Assembly: GCF_000166195.2 (NCBI RefSeq)
Contig: NZ_CM001403.1
Span: 7,552,877 to 7,616,876 of the forward strand
From: Mucilaginibacter paludis DSM 18603
Lineage (GTDB): Bacteria > Bacteroidota > Bacteroidia > Sphingobacteriales > Sphingobacteriaceae
Length of the DNA stretch: 64,000 bases
Reading direction: 5' to 3'
The notes under the pieces were generated by a model. That model saw only the letters and a program-made list of their open reading frames with translations, was not told the DNA's origin and did not search any database. The position numbers and the translations under genes are program-made. Shown here piece after piece: positions 18,142 to 27,396 of the stretch (position 1 is the first letter of the stretch; each line of letters starts with the position of its first letter).

Positions 18142-19110
18142 ATGAGCGGACCTAACGAACATTTGCAGCACGTAACGATGGTAACCACCATCATTTTAGT
18201 ATGTTGGATTGCTTTGATGATAGCCTGGGAGCGTATAGCTCCCTACCGCAAGGGGCTTCCATTTTTTCGTGACGGTTTTTGGGTCGACCTGGTTTGGTAC
18301 ACGCTGATCCAGAGTTTCTTTTTAAAGATTCTCATCTTTGATTACATTATAGCACCTATACAGCAACACGTGCACTGGGATGGCGTACAGGCATTCCAGG
18401 CATGGCCGTTGTGGTTACAGGTTACTTTTTTTGTGGTAACCCACGATTTTTATATCTACCTGTTTCACCGCTTTCAACATTACAGCAAGTTTTTCTGGCG
18501 TACGCACGAAGCTCATCACTCCGGCAAACACGTCGATTTTATGGCCGGATCACGCTCGCATGCGGTCGAGATCATTATCAACCAAACCATCGAGTTTGCA
18601 CCTATCATTATCCTGTTGGGGCCGGATTCTGTTGTGGTGCCTATCAAGGCGATGATCGACGCCACCATGGGGATGTTTATCCATGCCAACATCAACGTTA
18701 AAATGGGTAAATTAAAATACCTGATCAATTCGCCCGAGTTGCACTTATGGCACCATGCCAATTACCAGGAAGTTTTCCACGCTAATTTTTCCACCAAATT
18801 TGCCATCTGGGATTATTTATTTGGTACCGTTTATTTCCCCGGCCATAAACCAGGTAACGAACCTGAAAACTGGGGCTTACATTATGATTTTCCGCGCGAT
18901 TACTTTTTGCAACATGCTTTTTCGGTAAAAAGGTTTGATGAACAAGGCTTATTAAAATACAAATGGTTTAAGCGCTATTATAATTTAAGGCCTGATATCA
19001 TGAACTATTTTAAAAAGCTATTCGGTTCAAAACCAACTACCCCAACTACCCAATCGCCACAGGTTAAGCAGGCTGATTATTCCGCACAGCCCGAATTACA
19101 GGATGTTTAA
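18142..19110 (+). CDS. Fatty acid hydroxylase/sterol desaturase family protein
   Basis: A 322-residue membrane protein with four or so transmembrane segments and the histidine clusters of the di-iron FA_hydroxylase superfamily: HDFYIYLFHRFQH, HEAHHSGKH, a midway HANIN and HLWHHANYQEVFH. These bind two irons and hydroxylate or desaturate lipid chains using oxygen. It begins 20 bases after the NeuB-type gene in the same direction, with an AT-repeat spacer. It could modify the lipid that carries the cluster's sugar; this is inference from order only. Confidence 0.85.
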   Translation: MSGPNEHLQHVTMVTTIILVCWIALMIAWERIAPYRKGLPFFRDGFWVDLVWYTLIQSFFLKILIFDYIIAPIQQHVHWDGVQAFQAWPLWLQVTFFVVTHDFYIYLFHRFQHYSKFFWRTHEAHHSGKHVDFMAGSRSHAVEIIINQTIEFAPIIILLGPDSVVVPIKAMIDATMGMFIHANINVKMGKLKYLINSPELHLWHHANYQEVFHANFSTKFAIWDYLFGTVYFPGHKPGNEPENWGLHYDFPRDYFLQHAFSVKRFDEQGLLKYKWFKRYYNLRPDIMNYFKKLFGSKPTTPTTQSPQVKQADYSAQPELQDV

Positions 19111-19169
19111 AACAATTTTATATCTTGCAGGTTAGTTAGTTAATAAATGTTTACTAAAATACATACATC

Positions 19170-19553
19170 TTGCGCTGGTTATTTTTGTTAATCGCTTCGT
19201 TATTTGAGGCCCTATGGACTTATTCAGTTAAGTATTTTAGCCTGACAAACCTGAAAACGATTCGGTTTGATAACTTTTACAAAATGGATGGTGGCCTTCC
19301 GGCATTGATTCCTCTGTTAGGGTACATCATTTTTGGAGTAGGCAATATCTTCTTTTTTTCGCTGGCGTTAAAGTCACTCAGCAACTCAACAGCTTATTCC
19401 GTTTGGACAGCCATGACTATTGTTGTTTTGAAATTAATTGAACTGCTTTATTTTAAACAAAAAATATCTGTGGTTGAATTTTGCTTTATCATCATGATTA
19501 TCGTCGGCATTATGGGTTTAAAATTTTACGGCCCACCAGAAAAGACTGTTTAG
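19170..19553 (+). CDS. SMR-like small membrane protein
   Basis: A 127-residue protein with four hydrophobic segments. The first (FLLIASLFEALWTYSVKYF) carries a glutamate at about residue 13, in the position of the essential Glu14 of EmrE, and the third has the NSTAYSVWTA pattern typical of small multidrug resistance proteins. An in-frame stop at 19155 and no ATG in between mean translation must begin at the TTG at 19170 or another non-ATG codon. It is somewhat longer than EmrE, with an insert after helix 1. A flippase or export role for a lipid or sugar precursor is possible. Confidence 0.7.
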   Translation: MRWLFLLIASLFEALWTYSVKYFSLTNLKTIRFDNFYKMDGGLPALIPLLGYIIFGVGNIFFFSLALKSLSNSTAYSVWTAMTIVVLKLIELLYFKQKISVVEFCFIIMIIVGIMGLKFYGPPEKTV

Positions 19554-20114
19554 AGGATAAATTATTACAGACCAGTACATTTCTCGAATCTTTTATCATA
19601 CGGTTACAGGACGCTACTGTTGTGATTGGTAGTTATTGTAATAACACCATAGTACTTTTTAGCTGCCGCGATGTACAAATTTTCACGACGCCTTATATAA
19701 GCCTAACGTTAAAATTATAAGTGCTCTGCCTATTTTACTACAGGTGGCAGAGTAAAACTTAGCGGTCAACGCATTTATAAAAGCTGACAGCGACAACTGA
19801 AATATGTTCAGCATTTTTATGAGGAACTGCAGGTATCTATTGATTTTATAATCAATTTCGTTCGGATATTCCATCTGCCTTACCGGATTTATTTTATTTA
19901 TTAGCATATATACATAATAATTTCCAAAATATTTGGACCAATAGCATGCTGTTGATATATTTGTCTATTAATCCTATAGACTTTATGTATATAACATTTT
20001 TGCCAACATCAATTATGCCCAACATGCGGAGCTCCACTGCTACATGTTGTTGCTGATGACAACGACGCATAACTTAAAAATTCAATCAGTTTAATTAAAC
20101 CTCAAATAAAATTC
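19554..20114. other. Intergenic, 560 bases
   Basis: No credible gene. One weak hairpin is visible: CTCTGCC at 19724-19730 against GGCAGAG at 19746-19752. The region must hold the promoter of the TonB receptor gene, but I see no good TAnnTTTG box. Confidence 0.5.
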
Positions 20115-23069
20115 ATGAATATTTTTACTAAAGCTTTAAAAATTAGTGTGCTCTTTTTTGCACTGCTGCTACCAGCACTAACGTACGCCCAACTTAACGG
20201 GTCATATATACTAAGCGGCCAGGTTAACGATGAACATGGGCAAGCGCTCATTGGTGCTACCGTTAAAATAAAGGGTACTGGTAATGCTACGGCTACCGAT
20301 ATTAATGGCAAATTTTCATTAACAACCAATATCAAACTTCCTTATACCCTGGTTTTTACGGCCGTTGGTTTTCAGCCGCAGGAGTTTTATATTAAAAGCG
20401 CAAACAGTAAGCTAAATGTGCAATTATCAACCCAATCTTTATTGGTTAACGAGGTTGTTGTTACCGCATCCCGCAAGGAAGAAAAACTAATGCGCTCACC
20501 GGTAGCTATCGAGAAATTAGATATCCGTGCACTAAAAAACTCACCTGCTCCGAGCTTTTACGATGCCTTGGAAAATGTAAAGGGTGTACAGATGACTACA
20601 TCAAGTTTAACATTAAAAGTACCTAATACACGCGGCTTTAACAGCCCTAACAACTTCCGGTTTATGCAATTGGTTGATGGTGTTGACATGCAGTCGGCTA
20701 CTTTAGGTGTGCCGCTTGGCAATGCCATTGGCCCAACCGAGCTGGATATTGCCAGTATTGAAATTACGCCCGGTGCAGCTTCTGCCCTTTACGGAATGAA
20801 CGCCCTTAACGGCTTGGCTAACTTAATTACTAAAGATCCGTTTAAATACCAGGGTTTAAGTTTTTATCATCGTACAGGTGTAAACCATGTTGATGGGATT
20901 GGTATCCGCCCGAGCGTACTCACCGAAGACGCCTTTAGGTATGCCAGGGCTTTTAATGATAAATTTGCTTTTAAAGTGAATGTAAGCTATTTACAGGGGC
21001 AGGATTGGCAATCAAATACTATTGCCGATCAAAACCCTAATAATCTTAAAACCGCCAACCCGCTTTATCCTGAACTGAACGGTGCTAACGCCGCTTATGA
21101 TGGCTGGAATAAATATGGTGACGATGCGCTTGCAGGCAGCAATACAGTAGCTATTAAAGGTATTACTGTTAATGGCGTGGCGAGGCCAACTTTAACCGTA
21201 GCTCGTACTGGCTATAACGAAGTCGACCTGGTGGATCCCAAAGTGTCAAATCTGAAATTTGACGCCGGTTTTGCTTACAAATTAAACCCAACAACCGAAA
21301 TATCCTACTCTTACCGCTTTGGAACGATGGATGGTGTTTTTCAACGGGGGAATAAAATAGCCCTGAACGGTGCTACCGTACAAAACCATAAGGTGGAGTT
21401 AAAGGGCAAGAATTTTTTGGTGAGAGGATATGTATCGCTGGAGAATACCGGGGATTCTTACAACGTAAAACCGTTGGCCGATAATCTCGACCTGAACCAT
21501 GCGAGCAACTCGGTATGGGCAGCTACCTATAAAAGTGCCTTGATAGCTTATGGGAATGCGCATGGCGGTTCGTTAACATCGGCAAATCTTGCTGATGCTA
21601 CCGTGGCTGCACGCGCTGCAGCAGATGCCGGCCGTGTTGAACCCGGCACCGCAGCTTTTAATGAGTTGAAAAAAACGATCGTCGGCATTAATAACTGGGA
21701 TATTAAATCGAGCCTGATACCTAATGCGCCGGTTACCGGTGGAGCGGCATTGGTACAGCAAAGCCGGATGTACAATGGCGAAGCACAGTGGGATTTGACA
21801 GATAAGGTAAAAATATTTGACCTGTTGGTTGGGGGCGATGCACGTGTTTACCAGATCATCCCCGATGGCAATAACTTTGTTGATTTTAGCCGCCCCATAG
21901 CCGATAGAAATACGCCGCTGGCTGATGGCAGCTATGGTAAGGATGTTTACTATAAAAAGTTTGGCGCCTTTACCCAGGTTACCAAAACATTTTTTGATGA
22001 TAAACTGAAATTATTTGGCTCGGTACGCTTTGATTATAACCCGTACTTCGATCCTAAATTTACCCCCCGCTTAGCGGCGGTTTACAGCGTTAACGAAAAC
22101 CATAGTTTCAGGTTTACTTTCCAGGAGGGTTACCGCTTCCCGTCATTGTTTGAGGCTTTATCCTACGTAAACAACGGTCGGGTGAAACGGGTAGGCAGTT
22201 TGCCTTTTATTAACGACGGATTGAACTATTTAGGGAATAGCTATACCCAGGCGTCTGTAGCTACTTTTAACGCTGCGGTTAACGCCGCTGCAGGTAGCGC
22301 GAGCGGTACAGACGCAACCGCTTTAGCCAACAGGAACTTATTACAAGTTGCTGATTTACCAAAAGCACGCCCTGAGCAGATCACATCATACGAGGTAGGC
22401 TACAAAGGTAACTTTGTAGACAACAAAGTATTTTTTGATATCGACGCTTATACTAACCGCTATAATGGCTTTTTAGGCCAGGTGCAAGTTTATGTACCCA
22501 ATGGAGCTACTGTTGGTACGGATGCTGCGGTATTGGCTATGCTTGATGTTAACCGCGACCCTACTACCGCAACATCAACCAACGCTGCAAGTGCGGGCCA
22601 GAGCCGGTACCGTGTATACACCAATGCCAAAAATATTTATAACAATTATGGCTCTTCTGTAGGTATTACCTATAACTTTTATAAAAAGTATACCGTATCG
22701 GGTAACGCCAGCTTCAACAAAATGGAATCGCAAAGCTCAACGGATATTTTTGTAACAGGCTTTAACACGCCGCAGTGGTCAACCAACTTGTCTTTTGGTA
22801 ATCGTGAAATTATTAAAAATTTAGGTTTCAACGTTGTTTATAAGTGGCAGCAATCCTTTTTGTGGGAGAGCCCGCTGGTAACCGGAACTGTACCGGCCAT
22901 CCATACTTTTGATGCTCAGGTTACCATTCGTGTACCCGAATATAACGCCACCTTTAAAGTGGGCGGTACTGATCTGTTTAACAAGCGCTATATCCAGTAT
23001 GCCGGTGGCCCAACATTAGGCGCCTTGTATTACGCATCCATTACATTGGATGGTTTATTAGGTAAATAG
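20115..23069 (+). CDS. TonB-dependent outer-membrane receptor
   Basis: A 984-residue outer-membrane protein. A signal peptide ends near residue 25 (LTYAQ). A carboxypeptidase-regulatory-like beta-sandwich follows at about 33-112 (SGQVNDEHGQALIGATVKI), as is common in Bacteroidota. The plug domain spans about 115-245, with NEVVVTASRKEEKLM as the TonB-box region. The remainder is a 22-strand barrel ending in an aromatic-rich C-terminus (ASITLDGLLGK). There is no SusD partner, so an iron chelate or vitamin substrate is likelier than a glycan. The substrate is unknown. Confidence 0.9.
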   Translation: MNIFTKALKISVLFFALLLPALTYAQLNGSYILSGQVNDEHGQALIGATVKIKGTGNATATDINGKFSLTTNIKLPYTLVFTAVGFQPQEFYIKSANSKLNVQLSTQSLLVNEVVVTASRKEEKLMRSPVAIEKLDIRALKNSPAPSFYDALENVKGVQMTTSSLTLKVPNTRGFNSPNNFRFMQLVDGVDMQSATLGVPLGNAIGPTELDIASIEITPGAASALYGMNALNGLANLITKDPFKYQGLSFYHRTGVNHVDGIGIRPSVLTEDAFRYARAFNDKFAFKVNVSYLQGQDWQSNTIADQNPNNLKTANPLYPELNGANAAYDGWNKYGDDALAGSNTVAIKGITVNGVARPTLTVARTGYNEVDLVDPKVSNLKFDAGFAYKLNPTTEISYSYRFGTMDGVFQRGNKIALNGATVQNHKVELKGKNFLVRGYVSLENTGDSYNVKPLADNLDLNHASNSVWAATYKSALIAYGNAHGGSLTSANLADATVAARAAADAGRVEPGTAAFNELKKTIVGINNWDIKSSLIPNAPVTGGAALVQQSRMYNGEAQWDLTDKVKIFDLLVGGDARVYQIIPDGNNFVDFSRPIADRNTPLADGSYGKDVYYKKFGAFTQVTKTFFDDKLKLFGSVRFDYNPYFDPKFTPRLAAVYSVNENHSFRFTFQEGYRFPSLFEALSYVNNGRVKRVGSLPFINDGLNYLGNSYTQASVATFNAAVNAAAGSASGTDATALANRNLLQVADLPKARPEQITSYEVGYKGNFVDNKVFFDIDAYTNRYNGFLGQVQVYVPNGATVGTDAAVLAMLDVNRDPTTATSTNAASAGQSRYRVYTNAKNIYNNYGSSVGITYNFYKKYTVSGNASFNKMESQSSTDIFVTGFNTPQWSTNLSFGNREIIKNLGFNVVYKWQQSFLWESPLVTGTVPAIHTFDAQVTIRVPEYNATFKVGGTDLFNKRYIQYAGGPTLGALYYASITLDGLLGK

Positions 23070-23129
23070 GAGCTTGTGATCAAGGGAGTCAGAAAATAAG
23101 GAAGCAAATTTCCGGGTGTTAGTTTTTTG

Positions 23130-23162
23130 AAGCGGATAGGAGTGATGCCCTATCCGCTTTTG
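23130..23162 (+). terminator. Terminator between the TonB receptor gene and purE
   Basis: An 11-bp perfect stem: AAGCGGATAGG at 23130-23140 against CCTATCCGCTT at 23149-23159, then TTT. It lies between convergent genes and best serves the receptor gene. Confidence 0.75.
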
Positions 23163-23175
23163 ATGTGCGGGAGGC

Positions 23176-23682
23176 TTAAAAACCTGTAAATAACCCGTCT
23201 CTTTTCATTTCCTCCGCCGATTCTTCAACTTTTTCTCTAAGCGAATTTTTATAGCTGATCAGGTTTTGAACGATGGCGTCATCGGCGGTAGATATTATCT
23301 GGGCGGCCAATATACCCGCGTTCTTAGCGGCATTTAGCGCAACCGTAGCCACCGGGATGCCGTTAGGCATTTGCAGAATGGACAATACAGAATCCCAGCC
23401 GTCGATAGAGTTGCTTGATTTAATCGGGACGCCTATCACCGGCAAATGGGTTAGCGAGGCTACCATACCGGGCAGATGTGCCGCACCGCCGGCACCCGCG
23501 ATAATTACTTTTAAACCACGTTCGGCAGCGCCGCGGGCATAGGCAAACATCCTATCGGGTGTACGGTGTGCAGATACTACCGTGAGTTCAAAATCAACGC
23601 CTAATTCTTTTAATACATTGGCGGCGTCCTGCATAACGGGAAGATCGGATTTGCTGCCCATGATGATTCCTACTTTTATCAT
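23176..23682 (-). CDS. purE: N5-carboxyaminoimidazole ribonucleotide mutase
   Basis: A 168-residue class I PurE. Family motifs are GSKSDLPVM at residues 9-17, SAHRTPDRM around 39-47 and AGGAAHLPGM around 64-73, which bind the substrate phosphate and the carboxylate. It shifts the carboxyl group from N5-CAIR to CAIR in purine synthesis, after PurK. purK is upstream on the same strand, but 730 bases of repeat-bearing intergenic DNA separate them. Confidence 0.95.
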   Translation of the reverse strand: MIKVGIIMGSKSDLPVMQDAANVLKELGVDFELTVVSAHRTPDRMFAYARGAAERGLKVIIAGAGGAAHLPGMVASLTHLPVIGVPIKSSNSIDGWDSVLSILQMPNGIPVATVALNAAKNAGILAAQIISTADDAIVQNLISYKNSLREKVEESAEEMKRDGLFTGF

Positions 23683-23784
23683 TGTTGGTTGTTTATGGTG
23701 TTATCGGGTTGTTGAGTTATTAAGAATGTGGTCATTGTAATTTAAGTTATTGATGATAATGAGTATATCAGCATATCTTCACTA

Positions 23785-24325
23785 TAATGACTTTTTCTTA
23801 AGTTGCTGATTATCAATTTGTATATTTTGCTCCAAAAATTACTATTCGTAATTTAAAGCTGGAGCCGTACTCAGTATGACACGCCCTTTTTTTGTGCGCG
23901 AAAGCTGTCATCCTGAGCCTGTCGAAGGACGTGCGGCATGGCCCTGTACGAGGCGTTTTTTGATGCAGCTTATCATTGCGCTTGTTTAAATTGTTGATTG
24001 TCAATTCGCATACTATTGCTCCTATAATCAGTATTCTTAATTTAGAACATCGGCCCGCTCAATCGCCACGGGAAGAAGCCCCACCCAACCCTCCTCGGTA
24101 GGGAGGGCCTAAAAAGTCTCCCCTACCGGGGGAAATTATGCACTGTGTTCATTTTTTTTGTGTGCATGAGCGCTACGCGGTTTATAGGGGGCTTTGGACT
24201 GTGCCCGATCCTTCCACCCGCAGGCCAAGCCCGGGCCGGCGTGCAGTCGGGCTTTTGCGCGCTTTCCTTCTGCGCTTGGTAATCTATAAGGTTCAAACGT
24301 CATCCGTATTTTTTTACGGCTGGCC
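23785..24325 (+). repeat. Dispersed intergenic repeat, copy C (rearranged)
   Basis: Pieces of the same family as copy A are present: a TTGCTGATTATCAATTTG-type start, TATAATCAGTATTCTTAATTT at about 24022, CGGCCCGCTCAATCGCC, the CCCGATCCTTCC block near 24210 and a TAATCTATAAGGTTCAAACG end shared with copy D. Inserted among them are the two short repeats near 23876-23961 and a TCCTCGGTAGGGAGGGCC block. It lies between purE and purK. Confidence 0.7.
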
Positions 24326-24413
24326 GGATTTGTTCCTCGCAAAGGCAATTGACTATCACTAATGTATAGCTGCTCACTTGCTTCCTTGTTCTCGCCTCTT
24401 GCTTCTAACTTAA

Positions 24414-25553
24414 TCAAGCAATCACTTTCAGCGTATCCTGTACAAATTTTGCTTTCTCAATAGCTTTACCGCGGTCGGCATCTACAATAGTTACATGGCC
24501 CATTTTTCTAAAAGGCTTGGTGAGTGCCTTGCCGTATAAATGTACGTATACTCCCGGGCATTTTAATACCTGCTCCATACCTTTATAAACTGCTGGTCCT
24601 TCGTAATCCTGTTCGCCCAGCAGGTTAACCATAATGGCGTTGTTAATGCTGGCGGTATCGCCTAATGGCTGGTTAAATATGGCACGTAAATGCTGCTCAA
24701 ACTGCGATACCATGTTACCTTCAATAGTTTGATGGCCGCTGTTGTGGGGGCGTGGAGCAACTTCATTAACTAATATTTCCCCATCTCTGGTTAAAAATAG
24801 CTCAACGGCGAGTAAGCCTACAATTTTCAAACTTTCGGCTATCTTTCTTGCAATCAGGTCGGCCTTTTGCTGTATTTCAAAGGGCAGGGTAGAAGGGGAT
24901 ATTAAAAATTCAACCAGGTTAGCTTGCGGGTTAAACTCCATTTCAACCACTGGGAAAGTGTTCACCTCTCCTTTTTCATTCCTGGCAACAATAACTGCTA
25001 TTTCTTTTTCAAAGTCAACCAGTTCCTCAATAATGCTTGGTTCGGTAAAGGCTTTATGCAAGTATGTTTCATCAGTTACCCTGTAAACACCTTTGCCATC
25101 ATAACCATCGCGGCGTAATTTTTGAATATATGGATATGGAAATGGACTTTGCTTAAGCTGATCGGCGGAGCTAATCACCATAAAAGGCGCAGTAGGAATA
25201 TCGTTTTCTTTAAAAAACTGCTTTTGCAGCCCTTTATCCTGTATGAGCCGAATGATGCGCGGTTGAGGATAAACTATCACACCTTCGCGCTCAAGTTGCT
25301 CCAGGGCGTCAACATTTACTTTTTCTATTTCGATGGTGAGCAGGTCGACTTTTTTACCAAAATTATATACAGTTTCGTAATCGCCTAAGGAGCCTACCAC
25401 AAATTCATTGCAGAGTTTGCGGCAAGGGGCCTCCCTGTCAGGATCCAGAACCTTAATGTTTACATTGTAATTAATGGCCTGCTGTATCAGCATCCGGCCT
25501 AATTGGCCGCCGCCTAATATTCCTAATTTCAGATCTCCGTAAAACGCTTTCAT
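24414..25553 (-). CDS. purK: 5-(carboxyamino)imidazole ribonucleotide synthase
   Basis: About 379 residues from the ATG at 25553; a TTG four codons upstream is possible. An ATP-grasp enzyme: the N-terminal GILGGGQLGRML loop is followed by the ATP-grasp core (LRRDGYDGKGVYRV, the EELVDFEKEIAVIVARN segment) and EVAPRPHNSGH near residue 265, which binds the metal and substrate. It makes N5-CAIR from AIR, bicarbonate and ATP, the step before PurE. Confidence 0.95.
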   Translation of the reverse strand: MKAFYGDLKLGILGGGQLGRMLIQQAINYNVNIKVLDPDREAPCRKLCNEFVVGSLGDYETVYNFGKKVDLLTIEIEKVNVDALEQLEREGVIVYPQPRIIRLIQDKGLQKQFFKENDIPTAPFMVISSADQLKQSPFPYPYIQKLRRDGYDGKGVYRVTDETYLHKAFTEPSIIEELVDFEKEIAVIVARNEKGEVNTFPVVEMEFNPQANLVEFLISPSTLPFEIQQKADLIARKIAESLKIVGLLAVELFLTRDGEILVNEVAPRPHNSGHQTIEGNMVSQFEQHLRAIFNQPLGDTASINNAIMVNLLGEQDYEGPAVYKGMEQVLKCPGVYVHLYGKALTKPFRKMGHVTIVDADRGKAIEKAKFVQDTLKVIA

Positions 25554-25565
25554 TTGATGATACAA

Positions 25566-25917
25566 GTTTAGGGCAAATCTTTCAAAAACCCTAAATTCTT
25601 TATCAATCAGTAATCGACAATGTGGCTTTGTTTAAGATTTTTAGTATGGCTATTTAGTCAACATCAACTAAGCAAATGCCGTAAAATTCAAGTTAGTTTC
25701 CCTGGCTTATGACAAATATATAAAGCGACCAAAGTATAGAGCTTAACGCTTTGACTTATGGTATTTGATCGGAAATACGATCAATTTAAACTACTGAAAA
25801 ATAATTCGGTATCAGAGCGCAATCTGGCAATATCAAAAGCAGGGCTACGTTGTTAAATTACGTTAATTTTACGGCTTTATATGATCAAATCCCGCGTTTT
25901 TTATTATTTTTATTTTG
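25566..25917. other. Divergent intergenic region
   Basis: About 350 AT-rich bases between purK and the next gene, which run apart. It must contain both promoters. I see no structured RNA or strong inverted repeat. Confidence 0.4.
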
Positions 25918-26535
25918 ATGAATGAGCACGAGCATATAATTGAAATTCCTGAGCTGTTAAGTAACAGGATATGTAAACGGCTCATTTTAAAATTTGATGG
26001 CCTGGTGATTGAAAAACCATTCATCTTTGATGAACGGCAATTTATTGCGGTCGAAGATATGGTTGCCTTCAGGCTCGGTATAAAATGGATCAGGGGAATT
26101 TATTTCGTTTTAGGCAGGCAATTTATTGTTGAATTAAAACATCAAAACGGAGCCATCACGACAATCAAGCTAACGAGTGTTTATAATATCCGCAATCAAA
26201 AGTACGACGAAATTTGGTCTGCAATTATTGATCACGTGTATTGTAAATATTTTTCGAGCCATCTGCAATTGTATGTTGAGTTGTATGAGATGGGCCAGAC
26301 CTTTAATTTATCCGAGCTCACCTTCAATCCCGATGGTATCACCTGGGACAAGAACAAAAACCTGCATTACAACCAGATCAGCATTAGCTGTTACCGCACT
26401 TACTTTGTAATCCACAACAAAAATAACCCCAAACAAAATAAAAGCCTTAGTTTTTTAAACGATTGGAACGCCTACCTTGTACAGGCGCTGGTGAGATACA
26501 TTGTTGAAGACCGCCGTAAAATATTGAGCAGATAA
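25918..26535 (+). CDS. Hypothetical cytoplasmic protein
   Basis: A 205-residue protein from the ATG at 25918, the second codon after a possible TTG at 25915. There is no signal peptide or clear membrane span. The sequence alternates beta-strand-like segments (KRLILKFDGLVI, RQFIVELKHQNGAITTIKL, ITWDKNKNLHYNQISIS) in what looks like two repeats of a PH-like or beta-sandwich unit, each near 100 residues. I do not recognise the family. Confidence 0.65.
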   Translation: MNEHEHIIEIPELLSNRICKRLILKFDGLVIEKPFIFDERQFIAVEDMVAFRLGIKWIRGIYFVLGRQFIVELKHQNGAITTIKLTSVYNIRNQKYDEIWSAIIDHVYCKYFSSHLQLYVELYEMGQTFNLSELTFNPDGITWDKNKNLHYNQISISCYRTYFVIHNKNNPKQNKSLSFLNDWNAYLVQALVRYIVEDRRKILSR

Positions 26536-26748
26536 GCACCTCATCTGCTCAATCCTTCTTTTTTAAGTGTTTTTTTTATCCTGATATTCAGTTTGTTGAA
26601 GTGAAATGCCATTTATTTGCCAACATACTTTCATAAAATGCGTTTAGATTTTTAGTAAAACGACAAAAGGTATCACCTAAGTAAAATTTATAAGATAGAA
26701 AGCTACATATTATTAACTATTTGTGAATCATAAATTAAATTATCAATC

Positions 26749-27324
26749 ATGAAAAAGTCCATTTTAATATTAGCAGCTTCGTTATCGGTGAGTTTGTTTG
26801 TAAACCATGCGTTTGCACAAACCACAACTAAAGATACTTCTAAGCAAGCTACCACTACTGAAACAGCTACAGCCACAGGTAATGTAGTTAAAACCTTGTC
26901 AAGCAATTCGGATTATTCAACTACCGCATTGGCTGCAAAAGCTGCCAATTTAGATGCATCACTTACAGGATCCGGTCCATATACCATATTTGCACCTAAT
27001 AATGCTGCTTTTGCAAAATTACCAGCAGGTAAATTGGATAGCCTGATGAAAGACACCGCTAAACTGGCAAGTGTTTTAAAGGTACATGTAGTTAACGGCA
27101 AATACGGCAAAGCCGAAATTATAAAGGCGTTAACAGCGGGTAAAGGTAAAGCAACCCTACCTACGGTTGATGGAGAAGAATTAAAGTTATCCGTTAGCCC
27201 CAAAAGTACATTACAGCTTACCGACCCAGAAGGCCATATTGCCGAGGTAACTTTGTATGATTTGCAAGGTACTAACGGTGTAGTTAATGGTATAAACGCT
27301 GTATTGGAACCAGCCACCAAGTAA
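26749..27324 (+). CDS. Secreted fasciclin (FAS1) domain protein
   Basis: A 191-residue protein with a signal peptide cut near HAFAQ (about residue 24), a short Thr-rich linker and one FAS1 domain from about 47 to 188. The FAS1 H1 and H2 motifs are visible as GPYTIFAPNNAAFAKLP and the C-terminal TNGVVNGINAVL. FAS1 proteins act in adhesion or matrix contacts. Length and layout fit single-domain bacterial fasciclins. A strong terminator follows. Confidence 0.9.
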   Translation: MKKSILILAASLSVSLFVNHAFAQTTTKDTSKQATTTETATATGNVVKTLSSNSDYSTTALAAKAANLDASLTGSGPYTIFAPNNAAFAKLPAGKLDSLMKDTAKLASVLKVHVVNGKYGKAEIIKALTAGKGKATLPTVDGEELKLSVSPKSTLQLTDPEGHIAEVTLYDLQGTNGVVNGINAVLEPATK

Positions 27325-27349
27325 TAACGCAAATTTCATCAATAAAAAA

Positions 27350-27384
27350 GCCCCAATGCCGAATGAGGCATTGGGGCTTTTTTT
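27350..27384. terminator. Bidirectional terminator between FAS1 gene and nuoB
   Basis: GCCCCAATGCC at 27350-27360 pairs with GGCATTGGGGC at 27367-27377 around GAATGA. A run of T follows on the plus strand and a run of A precedes, which gives a U-run for the minus strand. It serves both convergent genes. Confidence 0.9.
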
Positions 27385-27396
27385 ATATTTTTTTCC

